A stretch of DNA of 64,000 nt from Pseudomonas sp. R28(2017) (GCF_002112505.1 NZ_NEHW01000016.1:1-64000), one strand, 5' to 3'. Counted from the first letter of the stretch, positions 24,891-33,769 are shown. Notes: generated from the sequence alone by a model not told the origin. Translations and numbers: made by a program.

Positions 24891-25724
24891 ATGAACCAAC
24901 CCGTCGACCTGCCCCTGTCCACCGGCCATTACGCCACCCTGCCCAACGGCCTGCGCCTGCACTACCTGGACGAAGGCCAGGGCCCGGTGGTGCTGTGGCT
25001 GCACGGCAGCGGCCCGGGCGCCAGCGGTTTCAGCAACTTCAAGGGCAACTACCCGCAGCTGGTGGCGGCCGGCTACCGCAACATCCTGCTCGACCTGCCC
25101 GGCTTCGGCCGCTCCGACAAACCCGAAGACGTGCGCTACGAGCTGGATTTCTTCGTCGATTGCGTGGCGGCCTTGCTCGACCAGCTCGGCATCAGCCGCT
25201 GCACCCTGCTCGGCAACTCCCTGGGCGGCGCCATTGCCCTGGGCCTGGCCCTGCGCCAGCCGCAACGGGCGGAGCGCCTGATCCTGCTGGCACCCGGTGG
25301 TGTCGAAGAGCGCGAGACCTACTTTCAGATGCCGGGCATCCTGCGCATGGTCGGGCTGTTCAATGCCGGCCCCATCGGCCTTGAGGAAATGCGCAGCATG
25401 ATGCGCCTGCAGCTGTTCGACGACTCGATCCTGCCCGAAGAGCTCTTGCTGGAGCGAGTGGCGGTGGCGGTGACCCAGCCGAAGAACCTCTTCAGCACGA
25501 TGTTGGTGCCGAACATGCGCGCGCGCCTGGGCGAGATCGAATGCCCGATCCTCGGGTTCTGGGGCAGCAACGACAACTTCAACCCGGTCAGTGGCGCCCA
25601 GTACATCATCGACGGCGCACGCCAGGCGCGGTTCATCGTGCTCAACCGCTGCGGGCACTGGGTGCAGGTGGAACACCGCGAGCTGTTCAACCGTAGCTGC
25701 CTGGAGTTCCTGCAGCACGGCTGA
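24891..25724 (+). CDS. hsaD: 4,9-DSHA meta-cleavage product hydrolase HsaD
   Basis: The 277-residue alpha/beta hydrolase of the meta-cleavage product family has the oxyanion loop LHGSGPGASG (residues 38-46), the nucleophile S110 in GNSLGG, the acid in GSNDNFNP and the base in RCGHWVQ. HsaD/TesD splits the ring-A cleavage product into the bicyclic propionate and 2-hydroxyhexa-2,4-dienoate. It is a single gene behind box 7, divergent from the SDR operon. GGAGAACCGGC precedes the ATG. It is followed by a REPIN, and no clear terminator other than that palindrome was seen. Confidence 0.92.
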   Translation: MNQPVDLPLSTGHYATLPNGLRLHYLDEGQGPVVLWLHGSGPGASGFSNFKGNYPQLVAAGYRNILLDLPGFGRSDKPEDVRYELDFFVDCVAALLDQLGISRCTLLGNSLGGAIALGLALRQPQRAERLILLAPGGVEERETYFQMPGILRMVGLFNAGPIGLEEMRSMMRLQLFDDSILPEELLLERVAVAVTQPKNLFSTMLVPNMRARLGEIECPILGFWGSNDNFNPVSGAQYIIDGARQARFIVLNRCGHWVQVEHRELFNRSCLEFLQHG

Positions 25725-25762
25725 CAGGCCACTCCCACTGCGTCCAGGCGTGCGCTGTACGG

Positions 25763-25875
25763 GTGGGAGCCGCGCTTGCCGGCGATGGGCCGCGAAGCGG
25801 CCCCACGATTTCAAGGTTGTTGCATAGATTGCCGGGGCCGCTTCGCGGCTCATGGCCGGCAAGCGCGGCTCCCAC
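25763..25875. repeat. REPIN (two inverted REP sequences)
   Basis: Perfect 21-nt outer arms (25763-25783 and 25855-25875) enclose two smaller GGCCGCGAAGCGGCC-type hairpins (near 25787-25804 and 25834-25850). This is the typical Pseudomonas REPIN layout. It separates convergent hsaD and the flavin reductase and may stop transcription. Confidence 0.8.
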
Positions 25876-25904
25876 AGGGATCAGGCAGTAGCACCCACAT
25901 CCAG

Positions 25905-27134
25905 TCAGCCAGCAGCGCGCTGGCTGTTGAGCTGGGCATCCCCTGGTTGGCCGAGCACACAGGAGGTGCCCCCCGGGGTGTACATCATCGCCACGCAGCG
26001 GTTGCACGCCGTGCAGATCGAGTTGCGGCTCGCGCCGCTGCCCAGCTTGTTCACGTAATCCGGTTCGGCGATCAGCACCCGCCCCATGGCCACCAGGTCG
26101 AAGCCCTCGGCCATCACCTGCTCGATGCTGGCCAGGCTCTTGGCCCCGCCCAGGTAGGCCAGCGGCATCTTCACCGCCGCCCGCACCTTGCGCGCATGTT
26201 CGAGCAGGTACAGCTCGCGAAACTCGACAACCGGGTCCATGCGCCGCTGCAGTGCCATCGCCAGGGCAATCAGCGGGTTCTTCTGCTGCACGCGGTTTTC
26301 CTTGGGGAACGACGAACCGAACATGGTGGTGATCGACTCGGCATTCATCCCGGCGCTGAGCACCAGCAGGTGCGCGCCCTCCTGCTCCAGCATGCGCGCG
26401 ATCTGCGCGCCGTCCTCGGCACTGTTGCCGGCGCGCACGCCCTCGGTGATGCTGTACTTGCACACTACCGCCAGGTCTTGGCCGACCGCATCGAGCACCG
26501 CCCGCAGCACCCGGCGCGGGAAGCGCAGGCGGTTTTCCAGGCTGCCGCCGTACTGGTCGCGGCGCTTGTTGTAGAGCGGCGAGATGAACTGGCTGAGCAG
26601 GTAGCCATGGCCCATGTGGATTTCCACGGCGTCGAAACCGGCCTCGCGGGCCAGCCGTGCACCCTGGGCAAAATCGCGCACCACCTGCTGCATGTCGGCT
26701 TCGTTCATCGCCTGCTTGAAGAACATGCCGCTCATCATGCCGATCTTGTTGAAGCCGCCACTGGCCGACAGCGGCCTGGGGGTGGAGCGCTCGCGGATGA
26801 AGGTGAAGCAACCGCCGTGAGTAATCTGCGCGCTGGCCTTGCCGCCTTCGCGGTGCACCGCATCGGTCAGGGCCTTGAAATGCGGCAGGCTGTCACGCTC
26901 CAGGATCAGCTGGTTGGGCAGTGTGCGGCCATCGCGGCTGACCGCGCAGTAGGCCACGGTGGTCAGCGCCACGCCGCCGCCGGCCAGCCCCGCATGCAGC
27001 TTGGCCAGTTGCCTGGACGGCACGCCCTGGGCGCTCATGCCCTCGTTGGTGGCGGCCTTGATGAAGCGGTTCTTCAGGGTCAGCGGGCCAATGCTGAGCG
27101 GGCGGAACGGCGATCGATCGGGGTTCTGGTGCAT
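25905..27134 (-). CDS. BaiCD-like NADH:flavin oxidoreductase (delta4-3-ketosteroid reductase type)
   Basis: The 409-residue old-yellow-enzyme barrel has RFIKAATNEG near the N-terminus, VEIHMGHGYLLSQFISPLYNKR with the HxxHGY motif of the 2,4-dienoyl-CoA reductase branch, and MGRVLIAEPDYVNKL. A C-terminal iron-sulfur motif, CTACNRCVAMMYTPGGTSC, supplies four cysteines for a [4Fe-4S] cluster. It lacks the extra C-terminal NAD(P)H/FAD domain of full-length FadH or BaiCD, being about 250 residues shorter. It ends the hsaA-kshB-fadD3-DUF1302 operon. Reduction of a ring double bond in a steroid ketone is the best guess. The missing domain implies an external electron donor, perhaps KshB. Confidence 0.78.
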   Translation of the reverse strand: MHQNPDRSPFRPLSIGPLTLKNRFIKAATNEGMSAQGVPSRQLAKLHAGLAGGGVALTTVAYCAVSRDGRTLPNQLILERDSLPHFKALTDAVHREGGKASAQITHGGCFTFIRERSTPRPLSASGGFNKIGMMSGMFFKQAMNEADMQQVVRDFAQGARLAREAGFDAVEIHMGHGYLLSQFISPLYNKRRDQYGGSLENRLRFPRRVLRAVLDAVGQDLAVVCKYSITEGVRAGNSAEDGAQIARMLEQEGAHLLVLSAGMNAESITTMFGSSFPKENRVQQKNPLIALAMALQRRMDPVVEFRELYLLEHARKVRAAVKMPLAYLGGAKSLASIEQVMAEGFDLVAMGRVLIAEPDYVNKLGSGASRNSICTACNRCVAMMYTPGGTSCVLGQPGDAQLNSQRAAG

Positions 27135-27162
27135 ATCAGGCCTCGTCCTCGGTGGGGTGGAC

Positions 27163-28803
27163 TCAGAAGGTGTATTTGGCGTTGAACGACAGGTAGTCAC
27201 GGTCCGCCAGCAGGCGGCCCTGGGCGACGTCCGGGGAGCTCAGGTAGGCGACGTAGGTCAGGCCGACCTGGAAGTTGCCCAGGTACTTGAAGTCGCCGCC
27301 GACGGTCAGGCGCTTCTCGGCACGGCCCAGGCCCTGGTAGGCGCTGCCGTCGACGTTCTGCTGCCAGATCACCCGGGTGGTCAGGTCCAGGCCATCGGCG
27401 ATCGACGGGTAGTCCATGTAGGCGCCGACGCCGAGCAGGGTCGAGCCGCGGGTCTGGGTCTTGGACTGGAAGTCGTTGAAGCTGCCGTCCACACCCGCGC
27501 CGCCCCCGCTGATGACCAGGGTGTCGACCCCCTCGATGTACTGGTGCACCACTTCACCCATGAAGGTGGTCTGCTGCGCCAGCCAGCTCGGGCCGAGGAT
27601 GTACGAGGCGTTGAGGTTGCCTTGCGAGATCTGCCCGGTGGTCGGCGCGCCATTGTTCAGGTACACCGAGGCGCCGTTGCGGTAGCTGAGGTCGCCGGCG
27701 TACTGTACCGAATCACCGACCTTGGAGCTGAAGCTCACCCCGGTCAGCTCGACGTCCTCGAAGTAGCCCAGGCGGTAGGCCGGCGCCGCCCCGGTGTTGG
27801 CGCGGGCGCTGATGCGCGAGTTGGACGAGTATCGGGTCTGCCCGGTGAAGTCGAAGTACAGCGAGCCGACCCGTTCGTGGTAGCGGTAGTGGAACAGCCC
27901 CACCTCGGTGTTCTCGGTGATCCGGTAACGCACGCCCATGCCCCACTGGCCGCCGTCACGGGGCTTGACCTCGCCGGCATAGTTGACGCCGGTGAAACGC
28001 TTCTCCGGCAGGCTGTCGATGACCCCGGCATTGAGCCGGAAGAACTCGGCGCCGGGGCCGAAGTAATCGCTGCCAAAGTAGTCGCCGACCGGGTTGAGCT
28101 CGGTCTTCTCCCACTCGTACTGGTAGAAGCCGACCAGCGCCAGGTCTTCGTTCAGCGACCATGAGGCCGACACTTGCCCAACCGGCAGATAAGCATCCTT
28201 GGCCTCGGTGCCCGGCACGTTGAACTTGGTCGCATCCACCGGCGCCTGGCCCTGGCTGATGTTGGCCCAGAACAGGCTCTCGCCCCAGGCCACCAGGTGG
28301 CGGCCGGCCTTGAGCGACAGGTACTGGGTGTCGCCCAGCTGGTAGTTGCCATACACATAGGCATCGAGCAGGCGCGCCTTGCTGCCGCTCAGGCGCCGGG
28401 TGTCCTCGACGAAGCCGTCGGGGCGGCCGACCTTGTTCACCGTCTGTGGCGAGTCGTTGGCATTGCGCTCGTGATAGACGTCGTCATAGAAGTGGCTGCC
28501 GCGGACCACCGCGCCGATGTTGTCGTGGCGCAGGCGCAGTTCGCCGAACAGGCTGAGGCGGTTGGTGATCAGCGAACCACGCTTGAAGTTGCGCGTACCG
28601 TCGTCGTTGTTGATGTCGTCGAGGTACTGGTTGGCCTGCTTGGCGGTCCGCATCGACGCCGTGTAGTTGACCGTGAGCGACGAGTCGAGGGTGGTGTCCT
28701 CGCCCAGCTCCAGGGTCGGCCCGGCACTGGCGCCGCCACTGGCCAGGCCGATGGCCACGGCCAGCCAGCGGCGCCGGGCCAGGCCCGTGTTCGCGGTAGT
28801 CAT
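27163..28803 (-). CDS. DUF1302 outer-membrane beta-barrel (envelope module A set)
   Basis: The 546-residue protein has a signal peptide (RRRWLAVAIGLASGGASA, cleavage before GPTLEL), many short amphipathic aromatic strands and a C-terminal YLSFNAKYTF. The terminal phenylalanine is the usual outer-membrane insertion signal. DUF1302 proteins are predicted porins that travel with DUF1329, RND and BNR partners. Position between fadD3 and the flavin reductase inside a ring-degradation operon argues for steroid passage across the outer membrane. A paralogue is at 45561-47228. ATG 28803 is preferred over an upstream in-frame start because AGGAG and a long Crc-type motif precede it. Confidence 0.85.
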   Translation of the reverse strand: MTTANTGLARRRWLAVAIGLASGGASAGPTLELGEDTTLDSSLTVNYTASMRTAKQANQYLDDINNDDGTRNFKRGSLITNRLSLFGELRLRHDNIGAVVRGSHFYDDVYHERNANDSPQTVNKVGRPDGFVEDTRRLSGSKARLLDAYVYGNYQLGDTQYLSLKAGRHLVAWGESLFWANISQGQAPVDATKFNVPGTEAKDAYLPVGQVSASWSLNEDLALVGFYQYEWEKTELNPVGDYFGSDYFGPGAEFFRLNAGVIDSLPEKRFTGVNYAGEVKPRDGGQWGMGVRYRITENTEVGLFHYRYHERVGSLYFDFTGQTRYSSNSRISARANTGAAPAYRLGYFEDVELTGVSFSSKVGDSVQYAGDLSYRNGASVYLNNGAPTTGQISQGNLNASYILGPSWLAQQTTFMGEVVHQYIEGVDTLVISGGGAGVDGSFNDFQSKTQTRGSTLLGVGAYMDYPSIADGLDLTTRVIWQQNVDGSAYQGLGRAEKRLTVGGDFKYLGNFQVGLTYVAYLSSPDVAQGRLLADRDYLSFNAKYTF

Positions 28804-28814
28804 GCTGCTCTCCT

Positions 28815-28828
28815 TTGTTGTTATTGTT
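28815..28828 (-). promoter_or_regulatory. Crc/Hfq CA motif before DUF1302-1
   Basis: Sense AACAATAACAACAA (five AAn units) directly precedes the AGGAG ribosome-binding site. It is the longest such motif in a leader here. Confidence 0.7.
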
Positions 28829-28848
28829 CTCGTCCGCTGCCTGAGCAT

Positions 28849-30456
28849 TCAGGCCTGGGCCACGGCCTGCCTCAGGTCGTTCTTGGCGACCTTGTTCGAC
28901 GGGTTCAGCGGCAATGCCGTAAAGAACCGCACCTGGCGCGGCACCTTGTAGTTGGCCATGCGCTCGCGGCTCCAGCCGATCAGTGCCTGCTCATCGAGCT
29001 GCTGGCCCTCGCGCAGCACCACGCAGGCGCAACCCACCTCACCCATGCGCGCGTCGGCAATGCCGATCACCGCCACCTGGGCGATGGCCGGGTGGGCCAG
29101 CAGCGCCGCCTCGATTTCCGCCGGGTAGCAGTTGAAGCCCCCGACGATGTACATGTCCTTGAGGCGGTCAGTGATGGCCAGGTTGCCCTGCGGATCCAGG
29201 CGCCCGACATCGCCGGTGTGCAGCCAGCCCTCGGCGTCAATTGCCTCGGCGGTGGCGGCCGGATCCTGGAAGTAGCCCTGCATGACGTGGAAGCCACGCA
29301 GGCAGATTTCTCCGGTTTCACCCTCGGCCACGGCGCGGTTGGCGGCATCGCGAATGCTCACTTCGGTGCCCGACAACGGCCGTCCGCTGGTGCCGGCAAT
29401 CACTTCGGCCGGCGCCTGCGGGTCGCACAGGGTGGCCAGGCCACCGCACTCGGTCAGGCCATAGGCGGTGGTCACCACGCTGAAGCCCAGCTCGTTGCGC
29501 ATGCGTTCGATCAGGCTCGGCGGGATGCTCGCCGAGCCGGTCACGGCAATGCGCAGGCTGGACAAGTCGGTTTCGGCCAGGCGCGGGTGGGCCAGCAGCG
29601 ACAGGTACAGGGTCGGCGCGCCGGGCAGCACGCTGATGCGCTCGCGGGCGATGCGCTGGAACACCGCTTCGGCGTCGAACACTGCGTGGGGCAGGATGGT
29701 CGCCCCGGCGATCAGGCAGGTCAGCCAGCCGGCCTTGTAGCCAAAGGCATGGAAGAACGGGTTGACGATCAGGTAGCGGTCGCCCGGCACCAGCCCCAGC
29801 ACCCGCACGTACTCGGCAAAGGCCCGCAGGTTCTGGCCATGGGCGCTCATCACGCCCTTGGGCTTGCCAGTGGTGCCCGAGGTGAACAGCAAGTCGCAGA
29901 TGGACTCTGGCTGGATGCTCAGGGCCCGGCGCCTGGCCGTCAGCGGCTCAATGGTCGCCGCGCCGAGCAGAAAACGCTCATGGCTCAGGTCGTGGGCAGC
30001 GGCGGCCTGGTCGCAGGCGAAGATCACCTGGTGCTCCAGGGTCGCCGGGCGATGGGGGGCGAGCAGCGCCGGGTAGTCGACGTCGAGGAAGCGCTGCTGC
30101 ACGAACAGCACTCGGCAGCCACTGCGGGCCAGCACGTCCGCCGCTTCTGCCCCTTTCATGCGGGTATTGACCGGCACCAGCACCGCGCCGGCGCAGTGGA
30201 TGCCCAGCGCGGCGAGGATCCACTCGCGGCTGTTCGGCGCCCACAGGCCGACCCGGTCGCCCGGCTGGATGCCCAGTGCCATCAGCCCGCGGGTCACCTT
30301 CAAAACCTGCTCCGGCAGGTCGGCGTAGTCCAGGCATTCGCCGTGCTCTTCGATGGCGACATGGCCGGCAAAGCGCTGTGCGCTGTCGAACAGCAGACGG
30401 GCGATGGTGGCCGGCGCGGCGACCGGCGCTTGGGGGGTAGCGAAGTTCGGGTTCAT
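28849..30456 (-). CDS. fadD3: FadD3-like HIP-CoA ligase
   Basis: The 535-residue AMP-forming acyl-CoA synthetase has ATP loop LLFTSGTTGKPKG, NPFFHAFGYKAG, ISVLPGAPTLYLSLL, TAYGLTECGG, GWLHTGDVGRLD and DRLKDMYIVGGFNCYPAEIE, ending with the C-domain lysine region PSNKVAKNDLR. The FFHxFGYKAG and VLPGxPTxYxSLL blocks match FadD3, which activates the bicyclic propionate (HIP) left after HsaD. This is the gate to C/D-ring degradation. It follows kshB: ATG 30477 overlaps the kshB stop (TGATG) and ATG 30471 is also in frame, but 30456 has a GAGTGAG site and begins the conserved N-terminus. The exact start is uncertain by seven residues. Confidence 0.88.
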   Translation of the reverse strand: MNPNFATPQAPVAAPATIARLLFDSAQRFAGHVAIEEHGECLDYADLPEQVLKVTRGLMALGIQPGDRVGLWAPNSREWILAALGIHCAGAVLVPVNTRMKGAEAADVLARSGCRVLFVQQRFLDVDYPALLAPHRPATLEHQVIFACDQAAAAHDLSHERFLLGAATIEPLTARRRALSIQPESICDLLFTSGTTGKPKGVMSAHGQNLRAFAEYVRVLGLVPGDRYLIVNPFFHAFGYKAGWLTCLIAGATILPHAVFDAEAVFQRIARERISVLPGAPTLYLSLLAHPRLAETDLSSLRIAVTGSASIPPSLIERMRNELGFSVVTTAYGLTECGGLATLCDPQAPAEVIAGTSGRPLSGTEVSIRDAANRAVAEGETGEICLRGFHVMQGYFQDPAATAEAIDAEGWLHTGDVGRLDPQGNLAITDRLKDMYIVGGFNCYPAEIEAALLAHPAIAQVAVIGIADARMGEVGCACVVLREGQQLDEQALIGWSRERMANYKVPRQVRFFTALPLNPSNKVAKNDLRQAVAQA

Positions 30457-30476
30457 GCAAGGCTCACTCATCGGCA

Positions 30477-31499
30477 TCACTCGGGAAAGCGGATACGCAG
30501 CAGCGGGCTGGTGGGCACGGCCTGGCAGGCCAGAATCCAGCCTTCGGCCAGCTCGTCGGCATCCAGGGCATCGTTGTGCAGCAACTCGACCGCGCCGCTC
30601 TCCAGGGTGCACATGCACGAGGCGCAGCCGCCCACGCGGCAGGCGCTGGGCGGTTCGAGGCCGGCGCGCTGCATGGCATCGAGCAGGGTCTCGCCGCTGG
30701 CGCAGTCCAGTTGGTGGTCTTCGCCGTCCAGGCGCACCGCCAGCTGTGCGGCCATCGCCGCCTCGCTGTGGCTGGCCTGGGGCAGCTCGCCTTCGCCCGG
30801 CAGCGAAACGAAGCGCTCCACATGCACACGGGCACTGGGCATGCCGAGGCTGGCCAGCGCCTGCACGGCGGCGTCCATGAACGGCCCCGGGCCACAGATG
30901 AACGCCTGGGCATCGACCATCGGCCGGGCCAGTTCGGCCAGCTGCGCCACGGCCGGCACGCCCTGCACCGAGTCGAGCCAGTGCACCACCTGTAGGCGCT
31001 GCGGGTGGGCCGCCGCGAGGAAGCGCAACTCATCGCGGAAGATCACCGACTGTTCGTCGCGGTTGGCATAGATCAGCAGTACCCGCCCCTGCCCGGCCAG
31101 CAACGCCGAACGCAGGATCGACAGCACCGGCGTGACGCCGCTGCCGCCACCGAACAGCAGCAGGTCGCCTTGCAGGTCGCGGGGCACGAACACTCCGGCC
31201 GGCGGCAGCACCTGCAGGGTCTGGCCTTCCTGCAATTCCTCGCACAACCAGTTCGAGGCGCGCCCGTCGCGCACCCGCTTCACAGTGACCCGCAACGGCT
31301 CATCGAGCAGCGGCGTGCTCGACAGCGAATAGCAGCGTGGCAGCCAGCCACCGTCGTATGGCACGCGCAGGGTCAGGAACTGGCCGGGCTTGTAGTGAAA
31401 GCGCTCGGCCAGCGACGCAGGCACGTCGAACACCAGTGACCGGGCATCGGCGGTTTCTTCGATCACCCGCGCCACACGCAAGGCAAGATAGTCATTCAT
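30477..31499 (-). CDS. kshB: 3-ketosteroid 9alpha-hydroxylase reductase KshB
   Basis: The 340-residue ferredoxin-NADP+ reductase-type protein has FAD motif RCYSLS, an NAD-binding FGGGSGVTPVLSILRSAL, and a C-terminal plant-type [2Fe-2S] domain with CRVGGCASCMC plus a fourth Cys in ILACQAVP. This FAD-NAD-Fe/S order is that of KshB and related oxygenase reductases. It is expected to donate electrons to KshA at 420-1460. The gene lies 26 nt after hsaA in the box 8 operon. It might also serve other oxygenases or the truncated flavin reductase downstream; that is speculation. Confidence 0.9.
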   Translation of the reverse strand: MNDYLALRVARVIEETADARSLVFDVPASLAERFHYKPGQFLTLRVPYDGGWLPRCYSLSSTPLLDEPLRVTVKRVRDGRASNWLCEELQEGQTLQVLPPAGVFVPRDLQGDLLLFGGGSGVTPVLSILRSALLAGQGRVLLIYANRDEQSVIFRDELRFLAAAHPQRLQVVHWLDSVQGVPAVAQLAELARPMVDAQAFICGPGPFMDAAVQALASLGMPSARVHVERFVSLPGEGELPQASHSEAAMAAQLAVRLDGEDHQLDCASGETLLDAMQRAGLEPPSACRVGGCASCMCTLESGAVELLHNDALDADELAEGWILACQAVPTSPLLRIRFPE

Positions 31500-31525
31500 G
31501 GTTCAGGTACTCGCTGTCACCTGGC

Positions 31526-32713
31526 TCAGACGAACGGGTCCGGGTTGGGCAGGCCCAGCTGCACCGCGCCGAAGCTGCGCCCGTAGGCCATGAAGTTGTT
31601 GGCGATATGCCCGCGCGCCTGGTGCAGGTCGCGGAACAGCCGCGCCACCGGGTTGCTGTTGTACAGGCCCGACGCCGCCATGCTGCGCAACAGGTCGCTG
31701 ATGCGTTCGGCACAGATGTTGGTGACATAGGACGACTGGTAGCGGTACAGCAGGCGCGTTTCGGTGTCCGGGTACTCGCCGGCGCGGGCCAGTTGCATCA
31801 GGTGCTCGTAGTTGCGTTCGAGCACCAGCTTCAGGCTGTCGACGGTGATCACCGCCTCGGCCACCGCGGTTTGCGCGACCGGGTCGTCGGCGGTGCGCGC
31901 ACCGTGCTTGCCGATGTGCTGGGCGGCGTTGTCGCGGAAGGTATTGATCGCCCCTTGCAGGGCGCCGATGGCCGAAGTCGAGACCGCGCGGGAGAACACC
32001 TGGGCGAACGGGATCGCGTAGATCGGGTTGGTGTTCACCAGTCGCCCCGGGGTCGCCTCGATCTGCCAGTTGTTGGTGCGCTGCACGCGATGAGCCGGGA
32101 CGAAGGCATCGTCGACCACGATGTCGTGGCTGCCAGTGCCGCGCAGGCCAAGCACATCCCAGTTGGGTTCGATGCGGTAGTCGGCGCGAGGCAGCAGGAA
32201 GGTGCCGTGCTCGCTGGCAAAGTCACCGTCGGCCGGCAGGATGCCGCCGAGCAGCACCCACTGGCAGTGCTCGCTGCCGCTGGAGAAGCCCCAGCGCCCG
32301 CTGATGCGGTAGCCGCCCGGCACCACGCTGACCTTGGCCGCCGGCATGTAGGTCGAGGAAATCAGCGCGCCATGGTCCTGCTCCCAGACCTCGCGCTGCG
32401 CCTCGATCGGGTAGCGCGCCACCTGCCACGGGTGCACGCCCATCACGCCGTAGACCCAGGCGGTCGACATGCAGCCTTCACCGAGGATCATCTGGATTTC
32501 GAAGAAGGTCCGCGGGTCCACTTCATAGCCGCCGAAGGCGCGCGGTTGCAGGGCGCGCAGCAGGCCGGCCGACTGCAGTTCGGCGATGGTCTGGTCGGGA
32601 ATGCGCAGGTCGCGCTCGGCCTGCGCCGCACGTTCCTTGAGCTGCGGCACCATGCGCCGCGCACGTTCGATCAGTTCGACTTCTTCCTGGCTCTTTTCTC
32701 GCAAGCTGTGCAT
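31526..32713 (-). CDS. hsaA: 3-HSA monooxygenase oxygenase component HsaA
   Basis: The 395-residue flavin-dependent monooxygenase has an acyl-CoA-dehydrogenase fold (group D). It begins MHSLREKSQEEVELIERA and has GYRISGRWGFSSGSEHCQW, LGLRGTGSHDIVVDD and a C-terminal HIANNFMAYGRSFGAVQLG. HsaA/TesA2 hydroxylates 3-hydroxy-9,10-seco-steroid to the catechol cut by HsaC. It needs a small flavin reductase (HsaB), which is not visible in this window. ATG 32713 is chosen because the domain starts there and AGAGACCAGTG lies ahead. First gene behind box 8. Confidence 0.9.
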   Translation of the reverse strand: MHSLREKSQEEVELIERARRMVPQLKERAAQAERDLRIPDQTIAELQSAGLLRALQPRAFGGYEVDPRTFFEIQMILGEGCMSTAWVYGVMGVHPWQVARYPIEAQREVWEQDHGALISSTYMPAAKVSVVPGGYRISGRWGFSSGSEHCQWVLLGGILPADGDFASEHGTFLLPRADYRIEPNWDVLGLRGTGSHDIVVDDAFVPAHRVQRTNNWQIEATPGRLVNTNPIYAIPFAQVFSRAVSTSAIGALQGAINTFRDNAAQHIGKHGARTADDPVAQTAVAEAVITVDSLKLVLERNYEHLMQLARAGEYPDTETRLLYRYQSSYVTNICAERISDLLRSMAASGLYNSNPVARLFRDLHQARGHIANNFMAYGRSFGAVQLGLPNPDPFV

Positions 32714-32786
32714 CACTGGTCTCTCCCGGTCTCGCTGCGCCACTGCGCGAGCTGGGATCGATCATCGGGGCGGCCAGGCAATCGAT

Positions 32787-32804
32787 CATCGTCAAAGCGG
32801 ACTA
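32787..32804 (-). promoter_or_regulatory. Regulator box 8 (hsaA operon)
   Basis: Sense TAGTCCGCTTTGACGATG lies 73 nt before the hsaA ATG. GATGAT starts 21 nt after the box. It is back-to-back with box 9. Confidence 0.72.
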
Positions 32805-32825
32805 GTGCCGACGCGCCCTGGGCGC

Positions 32826-32843
32826 TAGTCCGTTGAGACGATG
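32826..32843 (+). promoter_or_regulatory. Regulator box 9 (7alpha-HSD-like operon)
   Basis: TAGTCCGTTGAGACGATG ends 62 nt before ATG 32906. CATAGT starts 21 nt downstream. Confidence 0.72.
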
Positions 32844-32905
32844 CCGGGGGCCAGCGGCGTGACCATAGTCGGTGCCATCGACAGCCCTGATAAGGAGAGA
32901 CCGTC

Positions 32906-33679
32906 ATGAGCATCCTGCAGCGATTCCGTCTCGACGGCGGCGTGGCCATCGTCACCGGCAGTGGCCGCGGCATCGGCCGGGCCATTGCCCTGGCCTATGC
33001 CGAAGCCGGCGCCGACGTGGTCTGCGCCGCCCGTTCGCTGGACGATGTCCAGGCGGTGGCCGAAGAGGTGCGTGCGCTGGGCCGCAACGGCCTGGCCTTC
33101 GCCTGTGATGTCAACGACGCCGAGCAGCGCCAGGCGCTGGTGCGCCAGAGCCACGAGCACCTCGGGCGCATCACCCACCTGGTCAACAATGTCGGCGGCG
33201 GTGGCCCCAACGACCCGCTGGGGCTGAGCCCGGAACAGTTCGACGAGATCTTGCGCTTCAACGTGTCCAGCGCCTACGCGTTCTGCCAGCTGTGCGTGCC
33301 GCTGATGCGCGACGCCGGAGGCGGCAACATCGTCAACATCAGCTCCGTGGCGGCGCGCTATTCGCAGCGCCACTTCAGCGCCTACGGTACAGCCAAGGCG
33401 GCGCTCAGCCACCTGACCCGCCTGCTGGCCCAGGACTTCGCGCCGCAGGTGCGGGTCAACGCGGTGGCCCCCGGCCCGACCCTCACCGCCGCGCTGAACA
33501 GCGTGATGCCCGCGGCCATGCGCCAGGCCATGGAGGCCAACACCCCGCTCAAGTGCCTGGGCAGCCCCGAAGACATCGCCGCCGCCGCGCTGTATCTGGC
33601 CTCGCCGGCGTCGGCCTGGGTCACTGGCAAGATCATCGACGTCGACGGCGGTGCCGACTCTAGCGTCTGGGTCGGCTGA
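32906..33679 (+). CDS. 7alpha-hydroxysteroid dehydrogenase-like SDR
   Basis: The 257-residue SDR has TGSGRGIG at residues 17-24, NNVGGGGPNDP, NISSVAA, the catalytic YGTAKAALSHL and RVNAVAPGPTLTAALNSV followed by a TPLKCLGSPEDIAAAALYLASPASAWVTG tail. The GGGGP loop and the tail closely resemble the E. coli 7alpha-hydroxysteroid dehydrogenase HdhA. It would oxidise the 7alpha-hydroxyl of cholate or chenodeoxycholate derivatives. It is the first gene of the box 9 unit, and a terminator separates it from hsaE. The fold is certain and C-7 specificity is a similarity-based inference. Confidence 0.8.
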   Translation: MSILQRFRLDGGVAIVTGSGRGIGRAIALAYAEAGADVVCAARSLDDVQAVAEEVRALGRNGLAFACDVNDAEQRQALVRQSHEHLGRITHLVNNVGGGGPNDPLGLSPEQFDEILRFNVSSAYAFCQLCVPLMRDAGGGNIVNISSVAARYSQRHFSAYGTAKAALSHLTRLLAQDFAPQVRVNAVAPGPTLTAALNSVMPAAMRQAMEANTPLKCLGSPEDIAAAALYLASPASAWVTGKIIDVDGGADSSVWVG

Positions 33680-33693
33680 CTCGCCGTTTTCTC

Positions 33694-33729
33694 AAGCCGG
33701 CCAACCTTCTGCTCGGGCCGGCTTTTTTT
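33694..33729 (+). terminator. Rho-independent terminator or attenuator between the SDR and hsaE
   Basis: A 9-bp stem AAGCCGGCC/GGCCGGCTT (33694-33702 with 33716-33724) is followed by seven T (33723-33729). It lies 41 nt before hsaE, so hsaEGF either have another promoter or depend on read-through. Confidence 0.85.
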
Positions 33730-33769
33730 ATTCCTGACAGTAGCTGCCCCTTAAGAAGAGAGCCCAGCC

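Noticed and set aside
28174..31071. 965-codon open frame on the plus strand
   Set aside because: It runs antisense to DUF1302-1, fadD3 and kshB, which have clear domains. The translation is rich in Gln, His, Ala and Arg without motifs, as expected from the opposite strand of GC-rich genes.
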